A DNA stretch of 64,000 nucleotides from Hymenobacter sp. H14-R3 (GCF_030063445.1 NZ_JASITD010000004.1:1-64000); one strand, 5' to 3'. Positions 26,022-34,995 are shown, counted from the first letter of the stretch. The notes: generated by a model from the sequence alone, not told the origin. Numbers and translations: made by a program.

Positions 26022-27404
26022 TTACCCCTTATAAAACATCCACTTCGATAACTCCTTATACGTCACCTTCTTACCATACATCAAAATACCTACGCGGTAG
26101 ATGCGGGCCGCCACCCAGGTGGTACCCACGAAGCCGGCAATGAGCAGCGTGCCCGACAGTACCAGCTGCCAGGTGGGCACGCCGAAGGGTAGGCGCATGA
26201 CCATGGCAATGGGCGAGGTGAGCGGAATCATGGAGAGCCAAAAGGCCAGCGGGCCGTTGGGGTCGCCGTTGATGATGACGTTGATGCTCACTACGTAGCT
26301 CAGAATGAGCGGAATAGTAACCGGAAACATGAATTGCTGCGCATCAGTCTGGTCGTCCACGGCCGAGCCGATGGCCGCAAACATGGCCGAATACAGTAGG
26401 TAGCCACCCAGGAAAAAGAACAGGAAGCCGCCGATGATGCTACCGATGGGCAGGCCATCGAGCGCGCTCCAGACGCTGAAGGGCTGGCCGGGGCGCGGGG
26501 CCACTACCGCATCCGTAACCGGCGCGGCAGCCGAAACGGCCGGCTTATCCACGGTTGCTTGCTGGTTATCAACAGTTTGGGTGGTAGTTACCGTGGCAGC
26601 GGCTACGGGCTTGTCGGCTTTCAGCAAAAGCGGCATTACCACCGTGGTAATGCCCCATGAGAGCACCAGCCACAGCGCAAACTGCGTGAGCACGACGCCG
26701 GCAATGCCCAAAATCTTGCCCATCATGAGTTGAAAGGGCTTCACCGACGAAATCATGACTTCCATGATGCGGCTCGATTTCTCTTCGCTCACGCCGCGCA
26801 TCACCTGCACGCCGTAGACGAAAATGAACAGGTATACCAAAATGGACAGCACGTAGGCTATGCCCGTGGTGGTACCCACGTCGTTGCGGCGGCCGCCCTG
26901 CTGGGTGAGGTCGATGGCGGCCAGGTCTACGCGGGCCTGCATCTTGTCGATGACGGCCTGGGTGAGGCCCGAGCGCGCCATTTTCAGCTCGCCCAGGGCT
27001 TTGTTTACGGCCTTGCGGATGATTTCGCGGCGCTTGAGGGGCAGGCTGCCATTGGCCAGCACCTGCACGCCCCCGGTGCTATCGAGGGTGAAGCTGGCCG
27101 GAAAATCGAGCAGCGCGGCGGGCTTGGGCTTGGCTTTTAGGAAGGCTTGCTGCGCGGCGGCCAGCGAGCCGGGCGCGGCGGGCACAAAGGTGATGTCTTC
27201 GGTATCGGCTAGGTGTTCGGCCAGGCGCAGGCCGCTTTCGTCGTGCACGGCCACTATATCGGGCCCCGAGCCGGTGTTGAGCTTGGCAATAGCGATGCTG
27301 GCGCCGGCCAGCAGCAGCGGGGCCAGTAGTGAAATCACCAGGAAGCTCTTTTTGCGCACCCGGGTGAGGTATTCGCGCTGAATGATAAGCCAAATTTTGT
27401 CCAT
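26022..27404 (-). CDS. ABC transporter permease (NatB/ABC-2 type)
   Basis: 460 residues. The first membrane helix (about 22-42) is followed by a large periplasmic domain (about 45-175), then five or more helices from IAYVLSILVYLFIFVYG onward. The EEKSSRIMEVMISSVKPFQLMMGKILG segment is the family hallmark of NatB/YhaP-like export permeases. A Val/Ala-rich loop (about 285-330) interrupts the helical region. It follows its ATPase partner by 21 bp on the same strand and forms with it an exporter in the cytoplasmic membrane; the cargo (Na+, drug, peptide or lipid) cannot be predicted. Confidence 0.9.
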   Translation of the reverse strand: MDKIWLIIQREYLTRVRKKSFLVISLLAPLLLAGASIAIAKLNTGSGPDIVAVHDESGLRLAEHLADTEDITFVPAAPGSLAAAQQAFLKAKPKPAALLDFPASFTLDSTGGVQVLANGSLPLKRREIIRKAVNKALGELKMARSGLTQAVIDKMQARVDLAAIDLTQQGGRRNDVGTTTGIAYVLSILVYLFIFVYGVQVMRGVSEEKSSRIMEVMISSVKPFQLMMGKILGIAGVVLTQFALWLVLSWGITTVVMPLLLKADKPVAAATVTTTQTVDNQQATVDKPAVSAAAPVTDAVVAPRPGQPFSVWSALDGLPIGSIIGGFLFFFLGGYLLYSAMFAAIGSAVDDQTDAQQFMFPVTIPLILSYVVSINVIINGDPNGPLAFWLSMIPLTSPIAMVMRLPFGVPTWQLVLSGTLLIAGFVGTTWVAARIYRVGILMYGKKVTYKELSKWMFYKG

Positions 27405-27425
27405 AGTAGTGGGTAGCCCAACGGC

Positions 27426-28382
27426 TTAGCTAACAGGTAGTTCCAAGAGGGTTTCGGGCATGGTTTCGCGCACGCGCCGGATAAAAATCTCGTTGATGCT
27501 GGGTATTTGCTCGCGGAAAGCATCGACCTGCACCTGCCCGATGAGGAAGCGCAGCAGGTCGTTGGGCGTAGTGCCGGCGTGCAGCTGAATGCGGGCGTAG
27601 AAGTGGTCGTTTTCGCGGGCTTTCTGCTCTATCACCTCAAAATCGGGGTGCATAACCAGCAGCTTGCCCTGGCCCTCGACCTCGTAGGTGCTGGTTTTAA
27701 ACTGGTTCTTAATCTGCGACACCGGCCCATCGAGCACTTTGCGGGCGCGGTTGATGAGGGCAATATTGTCGCACAGTTCCTCCACCGATTCCATGCGGTG
27801 GGTCGAGAAAATGATGGTGGCCCCATCTTGCCGCAACTGCAATATTTCGTCCTTTATCAGATTGGCATTGATGGGGTCGAAGCCCGAAAACGGCTCGTCG
27901 AGGATGATAAGCTTGGGCTGGTGCAGCACGGTGGCAATGAATTGCACTTTTTGCTGCATGCCCTTGCTCAGGTCCTCCACGTTTTTCTGGGCCCAGGGCT
28001 TCAGCTCCAGCCGGTCGAGCCAGTGCTTGATGCGCTGCGTAGCCTCGGCGCGGGGCAGCCCGCGCAGCTGCGCCAGGTAGAGCAGCTGCTCGCCCACCTT
28101 CATTTTTTTGTAGAGGCCGCGCTCCTCCGGCAGGTAGCCAATCTGGCCGATGTGGCTGGCGTTCAGCTTTTCACCACGAAATAAAATCTCGCCCGAGTCA
28201 GCCCCCGTTATCTGGGTGATGATGCGGATGAGCGAGGTTTTGCCCGCGCCGTTAGGGCCCAGCAGGCCAAAAATGCTTTGCTCGGGCACGGCCAGGCTCA
28301 CGCCGTCGAGGGCGGTGTGGGCGGCGTAGTGCTTGCGCACGTCGCGGGCTTCCAGAATGGGCCGGGAGGCAGGGTTTTGCAT
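27426..28382 (-). CDS. ABC transporter ATP-binding protein (NatA type)
   Basis: 318 residues. Walker A GPNGAGKT (42-49), signature LSKGMQQKVQF, Walker B LIILDEPFSG and the switch His in IFSTHRMESVEEL are all intact. A C-terminal DUF4162-type domain (about 220-310) is typical of NatA-like ATPases that work with ABC-2 permeases. It is cytosolic and energises the permease encoded directly downstream. Starts at ATG 28382. Confidence 0.95.
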   Translation of the reverse strand: MQNPASRPILEARDVRKHYAAHTALDGVSLAVPEQSIFGLLGPNGAGKTSLIRIITQITGADSGEILFRGEKLNASHIGQIGYLPEERGLYKKMKVGEQLLYLAQLRGLPRAEATQRIKHWLDRLELKPWAQKNVEDLSKGMQQKVQFIATVLHQPKLIILDEPFSGFDPINANLIKDEILQLRQDGATIIFSTHRMESVEELCDNIALINRARKVLDGPVSQIKNQFKTSTYEVEGQGKLLVMHPDFEVIEQKARENDHFYARIQLHAGTTPNDLLRFLIGQVQVDAFREQIPSINEIFIRRVRETMPETLLELPVS

Positions 28383-28508
28383 AGAAAGAAGGAGTAGCGT
28401 AGGGTGTAAATGTAACCGCTACTAGCGAGCGGCCCGCCGCGCAGTTACCCAAGCGGTAACTATACGGCTTCAAACGGTAGTAATCAGGGCTGAATGGCCG
28501 GGCAAGGC

Positions 28509-29144
28509 TCAGCTTTTCGCATCGGGCAGCGGCCCTTCGTTCAACTCGCGCAGCTGGCCTTCGAGGCGGTCGAGGTGCTGGCCATAAAGGCGTTGCAGGT
28601 ACCAAGCGGTAGCTCGCGAGGCTGGCCAGTACAACACGGCCATTTCTACTACTAGGCCGCCACCTATCAGCGCTAATTTGGCCGGGGTCAGCGCGCCCAG
28701 TACTTTTAGCAGCGCCAAGGTCCCTATCATCAGCGCCGTTACCGGAATCATGGCCAGCGTGAAGCGATAGTAAAACCGAATAAGTGCCCGCAGGCCCTCC
28801 GTGATGCGCAGGAGGTGCACCCGCAGGTTACCCGCTGGGTCGTCCATGCTGCGCAGCAAGCCAAGCTTGCGATTCAGGTAGTAGATGCACACCGCCGCTA
28901 CCAGCGCCAGCAACCCGCCGCACAGCCGCAGCCACAGCGCCGGGGCCAAGGCGCACATACCCAGTGAGATGATTAGCAGCGCATAGTTGATGCCCATTTC
29001 CAGGCGGGCATTGCGCCGCAGCTGCCCCACAATGCTGCCCGATTGCCGGGCCACCAGCTGCGTTAGCTCGGCGGCGCTTAGCGGCACCGAGGCTTTGGCC
29101 GGCGTGGGCCGCTGCCACTGCCGCCGCAAATCATCAAGTTCCAT
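28509..29144 (-). CDS. membrane protein downstream of ECF sigma factor
   Basis: 211 residues. A cytosolic N-terminus (MELDDLRRQWQRPTP) is followed by two closely spaced helices (about 51-90), a basic linker with GNLRVHLLRITEGLRALIRF, and two more helices (about 128-172). The N-terminal D-L-x-x-x-W-Q start is common in Bacteroidota proteins encoded directly after ECF sigma genes. It lies 21 bp downstream of the sigma gene on the same strand. An anti-sigma or sensor role is an inference from that context. Confidence 0.75.
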   Translation of the reverse strand: MELDDLRRQWQRPTPAKASVPLSAAELTQLVARQSGSIVGQLRRNARLEMGINYALLIISLGMCALAPALWLRLCGGLLALVAAVCIYYLNRKLGLLRSMDDPAGNLRVHLLRITEGLRALIRFYYRFTLAMIPVTALMIGTLALLKVLGALTPAKLALIGGGLVVEMAVLYWPASRATAWYLQRLYGQHLDRLEGQLRELNEGPLPDAKS

Positions 29145-29165
29145 AAATCATTGTTTTACAGATAG

Positions 29166-29675
29166 TTAATTATGAACCAGTTGCCGACGCAGCTTATCCT
29201 GCACGCGGTGCATTTTTACGCGCACATTATTTTGGGTAATGCCCAGAATATCAGCCATTTCGTCATACGGCCGGTCCTCCAGGTACAGCAGCACGAATGC
29301 CTTGTCTACATCCGAAAGGCGGTCGATGGCGCGGTACAGGGCGGCCGTTTCCTCGGGCTCGTAGGCCCCGGCCTCGGTGGGCTGGGCCAGGAACCGAGCG
29401 GCCTCATCTTCCAGCCCCACGGCGGCCGGCCGGCGCGTGCGCTGCCGCAGGTTGCTGATGGCCACGTTTAGGGCAATGCGGTAGAGCCAGGTGCTAAGCT
29501 TGGCATCGGGCTGGGGTACGTAGCGCGGCCAGGCCCGCCACAATTGCAGCACTATTTCCTGAAAGAGGTCCTGCCGGTCGTCGGCGTCCTGGCAGTAGAG
29601 CCGGCACACGCGCCGCACCAACGGCTGGTAGTCGTGCAGGGCAGCCAAAAAATCGGCAGACGGGGCAGTACGCAT
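29166..29675 (-). CDS. ECF-type RNA polymerase sigma factor
   Basis: 169 residues from the ATG at 29675 (MRTAPSADFLAAL); an open frame to 29723 adds 16 residues without homology. Region 2 has DDRQDLFQEIVLQLWRAWPRY and LSTWLYRIALNVAISNLRQ. Region 4 has LSDVDKAFVLLYLEDRPYDE and the helix-turn-helix ADILGITQNNVRVKMHRVQ. It controls an unknown regulon, probably including its own operon with the membrane protein downstream. It is not closely similar to the other sigma factor at 5582. Confidence 0.93.
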   Translation of the reverse strand: MRTAPSADFLAALHDYQPLVRRVCRLYCQDADDRQDLFQEIVLQLWRAWPRYVPQPDAKLSTWLYRIALNVAISNLRQRTRRPAAVGLEDEAARFLAQPTEAGAYEPEETAALYRAIDRLSDVDKAFVLLYLEDRPYDEMADILGITQNNVRVKMHRVQDKLRRQLVHN

Positions 29676-29791
29676 TGCAAGGCAGAGGTTTCGGGAAGTT
29701 ATTCGCCGAAGGTCGCCCCGCATTACAACCCACCCAATTTTTCAGCGCAGAAAAAACAGCGGGTTTCGCAGAAGAAACGCATAAGCACAAA

Positions 29792-29826
29792 AATGCCCCA
29801 CTCGGCCAATAGCCAAGTGGGGCATT
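29792..29826 (-). terminator. hairpin downstream of dnaJ
   Basis: Arms 29792-29802 and 29816-29826 (AATGCCCCACT) pair perfectly around a 13-nt loop, about 60 bp past the dnaJ stop. It is the likely end of the grpE-dnaJ transcript. Confidence 0.6.
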
Positions 29827-29845
29827 CGTAACACAGCCGCGCCGT

Positions 29846-29872
29846 CCGAATCTGCGAAATCAGCGCAATCTG
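29846..29872. repeat. short TTTCGCAGATT-type repeat
   Basis: Reverse strand reads CAGATTGCGCTGATTTCGCAGATTCGG, shown here only as motif pieces: a doubled CAGATT with TTTCGCAGA between. The same TTTCGCAGAT core is in both arms of the inverted repeat at 5242-5525. It lies 14 bp downstream of the dnaJ stop. Confidence 0.5.
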
Positions 29873-29885
29873 TCTAAATCATCGA

Positions 29886-31037
29886 TTATTGGAAGTACTC
29901 CTTTACCTTCTCAAAAAAGCCCTTCTCATTCTTACCAGGATGGGGAATGAAGTTATCCGAGTCGCGCAGCTTCTCCAGCAGCTCGCGCTCTTGGTTGCTC
30001 ACGTTTTTGGGCGTCCACACGTTGAGGTGAATCAGCTGGTCGCCGCGGCCGTAGCCGTTGAGGTCCTTGATGCCCTTGCCGCGCAGGCGCAGAATTTTGC
30101 CGGGCTGCGTGCCGGGGTCCACCTTTATTTTAACCTTGCCCTCAATGGTGGGCACCTCCAAGCTGGCGCCCAGGGCGGCATCCACAAACGAGATGTACTG
30201 CTCAAACATGATGTTGTTGCCATCGCGCTTGAGGAATTCGTGCGGCTCCTCCTCAATCTGAATGAGCAGGTCGCCGGGCACGCCGCCGCGCTCGGGGAAG
30301 TTACCTTTGCCGCTCATGCTCAGCTGCATATCGTTGGCTACGCCGGCCGGAATGTTAATCGGAATCACTTCCTCATTCAGCTGCCGGCCGTCGCCCTTGC
30401 ACACGTCGCAGGTGGTCGAAATGGTTTTGCCCTCACCGTGGCAGGTAGGGCAAGTGCTGGCGCTCACCATCTGGCCAAGCATCGTGTTTACCACGCGCTT
30501 GGTTTGGCCGCTGCCCTGGCAGGTGGCGCAGGTTTTGAGCTCGGTGCCGTTTTTGGCCCCGGTGCCGCTGCACGGTGGGCAAGCCACGTAGCGCTTCACC
30601 TTGATTTTTTTCTCAACGCCGTTGGCAATTTCCTCCAGGTCAAGCTTGAGCTTAATTCGCAGGTTGGAGCCCTTCTTTACGCGGCGGCCCTGGCCGCGCC
30701 CGCCGCCGCCAAAGAAGCCCTCGAAGCCGCCACCCCCGCCGCCATTGCCGAAGATGTCGCCGAACTGCGAGAAAATATCCTCCATATTCTGCGCGTGGCC
30801 GCCGCCGCCACCCTGCTGGTGGCCAAACCGGTCGTAGCGCGCCCGCTTGTCCCCATCACTAAGGACTTCGTAGGCCTCGGCGGCTTCCTTGAACTTGTCC
30901 TCCGCCGTGGGGTCGTCGGGGTTTTTATCGGGGTGATATTTAATAGCCATCTTGCGGTAGGCTGACTTAATGACGTCGCCCTCCGCGTTTTTGGCTATCC
31001 CTAATACTTCGTAATAATCGCGCTTTACAGTTGCCAT
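29886..31037 (-). CDS. dnaJ: molecular chaperone DnaJ
   Basis: 383 residues, full length. The J-domain (1-70) has the HPD motif (YHPDKNP). It is followed by a Gly/Phe-rich linker with long Gly runs (GGGGGFEGFFGGGG) and four zinc-binding CxxCxGxG repeats: CPPCSGTG, CATCQGSG, CPTCHGEG and CDVCKGDG. Two C-terminal substrate-binding domains follow. It stimulates the ATPase of DnaK and delivers unfolded proteins. It lies downstream of grpE on the same strand, with an inverted repeat in the 112-bp gap; dnaK is not here. Confidence 0.98.
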   Translation of the reverse strand: MATVKRDYYEVLGIAKNAEGDVIKSAYRKMAIKYHPDKNPDDPTAEDKFKEAAEAYEVLSDGDKRARYDRFGHQQGGGGGHAQNMEDIFSQFGDIFGNGGGGGGFEGFFGGGGRGQGRRVKKGSNLRIKLKLDLEEIANGVEKKIKVKRYVACPPCSGTGAKNGTELKTCATCQGSGQTKRVVNTMLGQMVSASTCPTCHGEGKTISTTCDVCKGDGRQLNEEVIPINIPAGVANDMQLSMSGKGNFPERGGVPGDLLIQIEEEPHEFLKRDGNNIMFEQYISFVDAALGASLEVPTIEGKVKIKVDPGTQPGKILRLRGKGIKDLNGYGRGDQLIHLNVWTPKNVSNQERELLEKLRDSDNFIPHPGKNEKGFFEKVKEYFQ

Positions 31038-31045
31038 AACTAGCT

Positions 31046-31147
31046 GTCATCCTGAGCTTGCGAAGGACCTTATCACGCCTGCACCGCTGTTAAATATATA
31101 TTTTGACGAAAGAAGCCGTGATAAGATGCTTCCTTCGTCAGCATGAC
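31046..31147. repeat. imperfect inverted repeat (GTCATCCTGAGC family) between grpE and dnaJ
   Basis: Left arm 31046-31077 and right arm 31117-31147 are imperfect inverted copies: GTCATCCTGAGCTTGCGAAG versus a GTCATGCTGACGAAGGAAGC variant. Both end in TTATCACG. It occupies the grpE-dnaJ gap entirely, starting 9 bp before the dnaJ ATG. Confidence 0.75.
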
Positions 31148-31149
31148 GC

Positions 31150-31719
31150 TTATTGACCTAATACCACCTTTGCGTGGCGGATAACCTTGTCACCCAGATA
31201 GTAGCCTTTTTCAATCTCCTCAACAATCTTGCCGCGCAAATCGTCGCTGGGCGCCGGAATTTGCGTGATGGCCTCGTGCAGCTCGGCATCAAAGTCGCCA
31301 CCCTTGACTTCCATCGGGGTTAATCCCTTCTGTTGCAAGGTTTTGCTAAGTTTGTTATACGTAATATCGAGCGCGTTTTGCAGCGCGGCTGGGTCGGCGG
31401 TACCCTGCGTATGCAGCCGGGCGCGGTCAAAATCGTCGAGCACCGGTATTAAGGCCACCATAAGCTCCTGGTTGGCAGTTTTGAAGAGGTCGGTACGCTC
31501 CTTGGCGGTGCGGCGCTTGTAGTTCTCAAACTCGGCCGCCAAGCGCAAGTACTTGTCCTTGAGGTCGGCTAGCTCGGTTTCAGCGCGGCTGCTGCCGGCG
31601 CTGGCACCGGCCTCGGGCGTGGTGGCATCGGTAGCAAATTCCTGCTCGCCGGCGGTGTGCTCGGCGGTGGGGTCGGTCAGCGGCTGGTCGTCAGGATTCA
31701 TAGGGTTATCGTCGGTCAT
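31150..31719 (-). CDS. grpE: nucleotide exchange factor GrpE
   Basis: 189 residues from the ATG at 31719 (MTDDNPMNPDD). Longer frames (to 31764 or 31824) add sequence with no GrpE character. An acidic disordered N-terminus leads into a long coiled coil (about 60-110, with LKDKYLRLAAEFENYKRRT) and the C-terminal beta-wing ending in GYYLGDKVIRHAKVVLG. Releases ADP from DnaK. First gene of the grpE-dnaJ unit. Confidence 0.97.
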   Translation of the reverse strand: MTDDNPMNPDDQPLTDPTAEHTAGEQEFATDATTPEAGASAGSSRAETELADLKDKYLRLAAEFENYKRRTAKERTDLFKTANQELMVALIPVLDDFDRARLHTQGTADPAALQNALDITYNKLSKTLQQKGLTPMEVKGGDFDAELHEAITQIPAPSDDLRGKIVEEIEKGYYLGDKVIRHAKVVLGQ

Positions 31720-31898
31720 TTTTTGGAAAAAATGGCGGAATCGGCTAGTGAAAGAAGTTCCCATGTGGGTAATGGGTCGGGCGCAAGGAGTTTGCCAAAG
31801 GTGGGTAGGCTGCCAAGTTGGCACAAAGGCGACTTTCAGTTACCCTGTGCACCGCACGCCGGGCAGTGCAAAACTACCCATACCATGCCTGTTGCTAG

Positions 31899-32324
31899 CT
31901 AGTTTTCTCCGTGCTTTAGCGGCTGCGGCACATAGCGAAATCGCTTTAGGGCGAAAGCCACCGCACCTGGTAAAAAAGCAATGCATGCGGCCAGCACATA
32001 TTGTAGCAATACCTCCCCGTACGGCACCTTCGGAATGAAGAATGGCCGGAACCAAGGCAGCCAGCAAATAGTGACGAAGAGCGTAACGTAAATAGCTAGC
32101 CACCAACGCATACCAGTTTTAAAAGCCCCCGAAGGGTCTGCAATATCACGTTGTAGCTGCCGGCGTAAGAGCCACATCGGGGCCACCGCCGCCACAAATT
32201 CAATTGTTAATGAAACGATTTTCAGGTAGAAGAGCAAGTTAAAAAAGCTGCCTGATATTCCTAGTAGCAGCGTGCTGAGCAGCAGCCCTGTTACAAACAG
32301 TAGTAGCAGATTTCTCCATTGCAT
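31899..32324 (-). CDS. small multi-pass membrane protein of unknown function
   Basis: 141 residues from the ATG at 32324 (MQWRNLLLLF), which is 8 bp after the obgE stop. A frame to 32357 would overlap obgE. Four hydrophobic helices can be traced (about 5-28, 30-50, 75-97, 110-130), with RRQLQRDIADPSGAFKTGMR in the loop between the second and third. It superficially resembles DUF4199-type membrane proteins, but I do not recognise the family. Co-transcribed with obgE. Confidence 0.7.
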   Translation of the reverse strand: MQWRNLLLLFVTGLLLSTLLLGISGSFFNLLFYLKIVSLTIEFVAAVAPMWLLRRQLQRDIADPSGAFKTGMRWWLAIYVTLFVTICWLPWFRPFFIPKVPYGEVLLQYVLAACIAFLPGAVAFALKRFRYVPQPLKHGEN

Positions 32325-32332
32325 GCCACAAG

Positions 32333-33331
32333 CTACTCTTCGTGCAACGCGCCCCAAATCAGGTCTTTCAGCGGCTGAATGTTCTTGTTGGTGAGGCTGG
32401 AGATGAACAGCGTGCGTGGCAAATCGGCCGGTAACGAGGCCAGAATCTCGGCTTCCAGCTCCTCGTCCAGCATGTCGGATTTGGTGATGGCCAGCAGGCG
32501 CTTTTTGTCGAGCAGGTCAGGATTGAACTGCTCCAGCTCGCCCAGCAGTATCTTGTATTCGGCCGCAATGTCCTTGCTGTCGCAGGCTATCATAAAGAGC
32601 AGCATGGAGTTGCGCTCGATGTGGCGCAGAAAGCGTGTGCCCAGGCCCCGGCCATCGGCCGCGCCCTCGATGATGCCCGGAATGTCGGCCATCACAAACG
32701 ACCGGAAGTCGCGGTAGGCCACCACGCCCAGGTTGGGCACGAGGGTAGTGAAGGCGTAATCAGCAATCTTGGGCTTGGCCGCCGACACCACCGAGAGCAG
32801 CGTGCTCTTGCCGGCGTTGGGGAAACCCACGAGGCCCACGTCGGCCAGCAGCTTCAGCTCCAGAATCACCTGCTCCTCAACGGCGGGCTCGCCAGGCTGC
32901 GCATACTGCGGGGCCTGGTTGGTGGAGGTTTTAAAGTGGTCGTTGCCCAGCCCGCCGCGCCCGCCGGGCGTGAGGATGAGGCGCTGGCCGTTCTCGGTTA
33001 TTTCGAGCTTCATTTCACCGGTTTCGGCGTCGCGGGCCACGGTGCCCAGCGGCACCTGAATGACGATATCCTCGCCCTGCGCGCCAGAGCGCAGGTTGCC
33101 GCCGCCCCCTTCACCGTCCTGAGCAAAGAGGTGCTTGCGGTATTGCAGGTGCAGCAGCGTCCAGAGCTGCGAGCTGCCTTCCAGAATAATGTGGCCGCCG
33201 CGGCCGCCATCGCCGCCGTCGGGGCCACCGTTGGGCAGGCCCTTGGCCCGGAAGAAGTGATGCGAGCCAGCACCACCCTTGCCCGAGCGGCAGTTGATTT
33301 TGACGTAGTCGATGAAGTTGTTATTAGCCAC
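32333..33331 (-). CDS. obgE: Obg-family GTPase (ribosome assembly)
   Basis: 332 residues starting at a GTG codon (33331); this start gives the standard [21 protein letters not shown]-terminus. The Gly-rich Obg fold (1-155) is followed by the G domain with G1 [10 protein letters not shown]2 around YAFTTLVP, G3 DIPGIIEG, G4 as TKSD and G5 as SSLTNK. There is no OCT extension. It acts in late 50S ribosome assembly and the stringent response. It is followed after 8 bp by a small membrane protein gene. Confidence 0.97.
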   Translation of the reverse strand: MANNNFIDYVKINCRSGKGGAGSHHFFRAKGLPNGGPDGGDGGRGGHIILEGSSQLWTLLHLQYRKHLFAQDGEGGGGNLRSGAQGEDIVIQVPLGTVARDAETGEMKLEITENGQRLILTPGGRGGLGNDHFKTSTNQAPQYAQPGEPAVEEQVILELKLLADVGLVGFPNAGKSTLLSVVSAAKPKIADYAFTTLVPNLGVVAYRDFRSFVMADIPGIIEGAADGRGLGTRFLRHIERNSMLLFMIACDSKDIAAEYKILLGELEQFNPDLLDKKRLLAITKSDMLDEELEAEILASLPADLPRTLFISSLTNKNIQPLKDLIWGALHEE

Positions 33332-33358
33332 GGGTTTATACGTATCGTTATTAAAAAA

Positions 33359-33464
33359 CTGTCATCCTGAGCTTGCGAAGGACCTTCTCGCGTTAGTGGC
33401 CGCCGGGCTTATTTACCCAGTGATTCCAACCGTGATAAGGTCCTTCGCAAGCTCAGGATGACAG
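33359..33464. repeat. perfect inverted repeat (GTCATCCTGAGC family) between adk and obgE
   Basis: 28-bp perfect arms (33359-33386 and 33437-33464), beginning CTGTCATCCTGAGCTTGCGA. It lies 27 bp before the obgE GTG start and 27 bp after the adk stop. It is the best-preserved copy of the family also seen at 31046 and, in diverged form, at 54598. Confidence 0.9.
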
Positions 33465-33491
33465 ACGGATTACAAAAACTTAGGGCCAGCC

Positions 33492-34115
33492 CTACGCTTT
33501 CACCTCGCGGGTAGCGGCGGCGGGCGCTTCGGAACCAGCCGCCTGGTGCTGGTCGATGATGCTGGAAATGTGCTGAAAAATCGCATCAACCTCGCCGATA
33601 CCGTTGAGGGCGTGAAACTTATGTTGCGCGGCGTAGTATCCGGCCACCTGGGCAGTTTCGGTGTTGTAAACCGTTACGCGGCGGCGAATCCTGATTTCGT
33701 CCTGGTCGTCGGGGCGGCCACTGGTCTTGCCGCGCCCTAGCAGGCGCGTCACCAGTTCCTCCTCCCCCACTTCCAGGGCAATCATGCAGGCCACGCTAGT
33801 GCCATGCTCGGCCAGCAGGCGGTCGAGGCTTTCGGCCTGGGTGGTGGTGCGCGGAAAGCCATCGAAGATGAAGCCAGCAGCCTGCCTGTTATTATGCAAC
33901 GCGCTGCCAATCATACCAATAACCACTTCGTCGGGCACGAGCAGGCCTTCATCCATCAGCTTTTTGGCCGTTAGGCCCAGCGGGGTACCTTCAACAATTT
34001 GAGCGCGCAGCAGGTCGCCGGTACTCAGGTGTACGAGGTGATACTTGGCAATGAGCTTCTGGCTTTGAGTGCCTTTGCCCGCGCCGGGCGGGCCGAAGAG
34101 GACGATGTTATGCAT
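33492..34115 (-). CDS. adk: adenylate kinase
   Basis: 207 residues. P-loop GPPGAGKGT at 7-15, the NMP-binding part with HLSTGDLLRAQI, FDGFPRTTTQAESLD, and the LID region starting RLLGRGKTSGRPDDQDE. The LID is of the short, zinc-free kind without the four cysteines. Interconverts 2 ADP with ATP and AMP in the cytosol. The C-terminal tail (QAAGSEAPAAATREVKA) is longer than usual and probably disordered. It follows hpt by 78 bp on the same strand. Confidence 0.97.
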   Translation of the reverse strand: MHNIVLFGPPGAGKGTQSQKLIAKYHLVHLSTGDLLRAQIVEGTPLGLTAKKLMDEGLLVPDEVVIGMIGSALHNNRQAAGFIFDGFPRTTTQAESLDRLLAEHGTSVACMIALEVGEEELVTRLLGRGKTSGRPDDQDEIRIRRRVTVYNTETAQVAGYYAAQHKFHALNGIGEVDAIFQHISSIIDQHQAAGSEAPAAATREVKA

Positions 34116-34193
34116 GGGGGAATTCGGAAATGAGGCGCGGGCGCCAGGGCGGGAACTGAGAAGTAGCCTACTTAAAAAATGGGTGGCGGCAGC

Positions 34194-34733
34194 TTATACG
34201 GCTACGTACACATCGGGCAAGTTACGACCCAAGCCATCGTAGTCAAGGCCGTAGCCCACCACAAAATCGTTGGGAATTTCGAGCGCGATATAATTAAGGG
34301 TCAGCGGATAGCGCAGGCTGGCGGGCTTAAAAAACATGGCCGCTATCTCGATAGAGGCCGGGTTGTTGGCTTGCAGCGTGGGCAACAGGTGGTTGAGCGT
34401 GGTGCCAGTATCCACAATATCTTCTACCAGGATAATATCGCGGCCCTGCACGTCTTCGCGCAGGCCCAGAATTTCCTGCACCTGTCCGGTGCTGCCGGTG
34501 CCCTCATAGGAAGCCACCCGGATGAAGACAATCTCGCACTCGCCCGTGTAGCGCTTGAGCAGGTCGGTGGCAAACATGAAACCGCCCGTGAGCACCACCA
34601 CAAACAACGGCCGGCGGCCGGCGTAGTCGGCATTGAGCCGCACGGCTAACTGGTCGATGGCCGTGGCGATTACATCGGCCGAGAGATAAGGCTTAAAAGC
34701 CTTGTTGTGGAGCGTAATAAGGGGGTGACCCAT
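34194..34733 (-). CDS. hpt: hypoxanthine phosphoribosyltransferase
   Basis: 179 residues from the ATG at 34733 (MGHPLITLHNKAF). An open frame running to 34937 adds 68 residues of non-family sequence over the intergenic region. The PRPP-binding loop is ILVEDIVDTGTTL, and FVVVLTGGFMFATDL and RVASYEGTGSTG match HPRT type I enzymes. It salvages hypoxanthine/guanine to IMP/GMP in the cytosol. A TACCTTTG box lies 36 bp upstream, so it likely heads a unit with adk. Confidence 0.95.
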   Translation of the reverse strand: MGHPLITLHNKAFKPYLSADVIATAIDQLAVRLNADYAGRRPLFVVVLTGGFMFATDLLKRYTGECEIVFIRVASYEGTGSTGQVQEILGLREDVQGRDIILVEDIVDTGTTLNHLLPTLQANNPASIEIAAMFFKPASLRYPLTLNYIALEIPNDFVVGYGLDYDGLGRNLPDVYVAV

Positions 34734-34769
34734 GCGGAGGGAGTGGCCTAGGCGGCCGTTTCGGGGGTG

Positions 34770-34777
34770 CAAAGGTA
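34770..34777 (-). promoter_or_regulatory. candidate -7 box (TACCTTTG) for hpt-adk
   Basis: Exact TAnnTTTG match on the reverse strand, 36 bp before the hpt ATG. It also supports the choice of the shorter hpt start, because the box would otherwise be inside the gene. Confidence 0.5.
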
Positions 34778-34995
34778 AGGGCGGCAACATTACCCCTGCG
34801 AGCCCACCCGAATTGTTGGCCGCGGACCGCTTGCAGACCACCGGGCGGCAGCGAGCGCATAGCCCGCTTTGTGTAGCGCCAAAACTGGCAGAATACAGGC
34901 CTTTCCTTGGCCACAGGTTGCATTTTGCCCCGCGCATCTCCCACCAATACTTACTTTGGACACTTGATAATCAGCCGTTTTCGAACTTCTTTACG

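Noticed and set aside
31046..33464. Repeats as a CRISPR array
   Set aside because: Copies are isolated inverted pairs kilobases apart, without regular spacers or cas genes.
34734..34937. Longer hpt start giving 247 residues
   Set aside because: The added part does not resemble phosphoribosyltransferases and contains the TACCTTTG promoter box.
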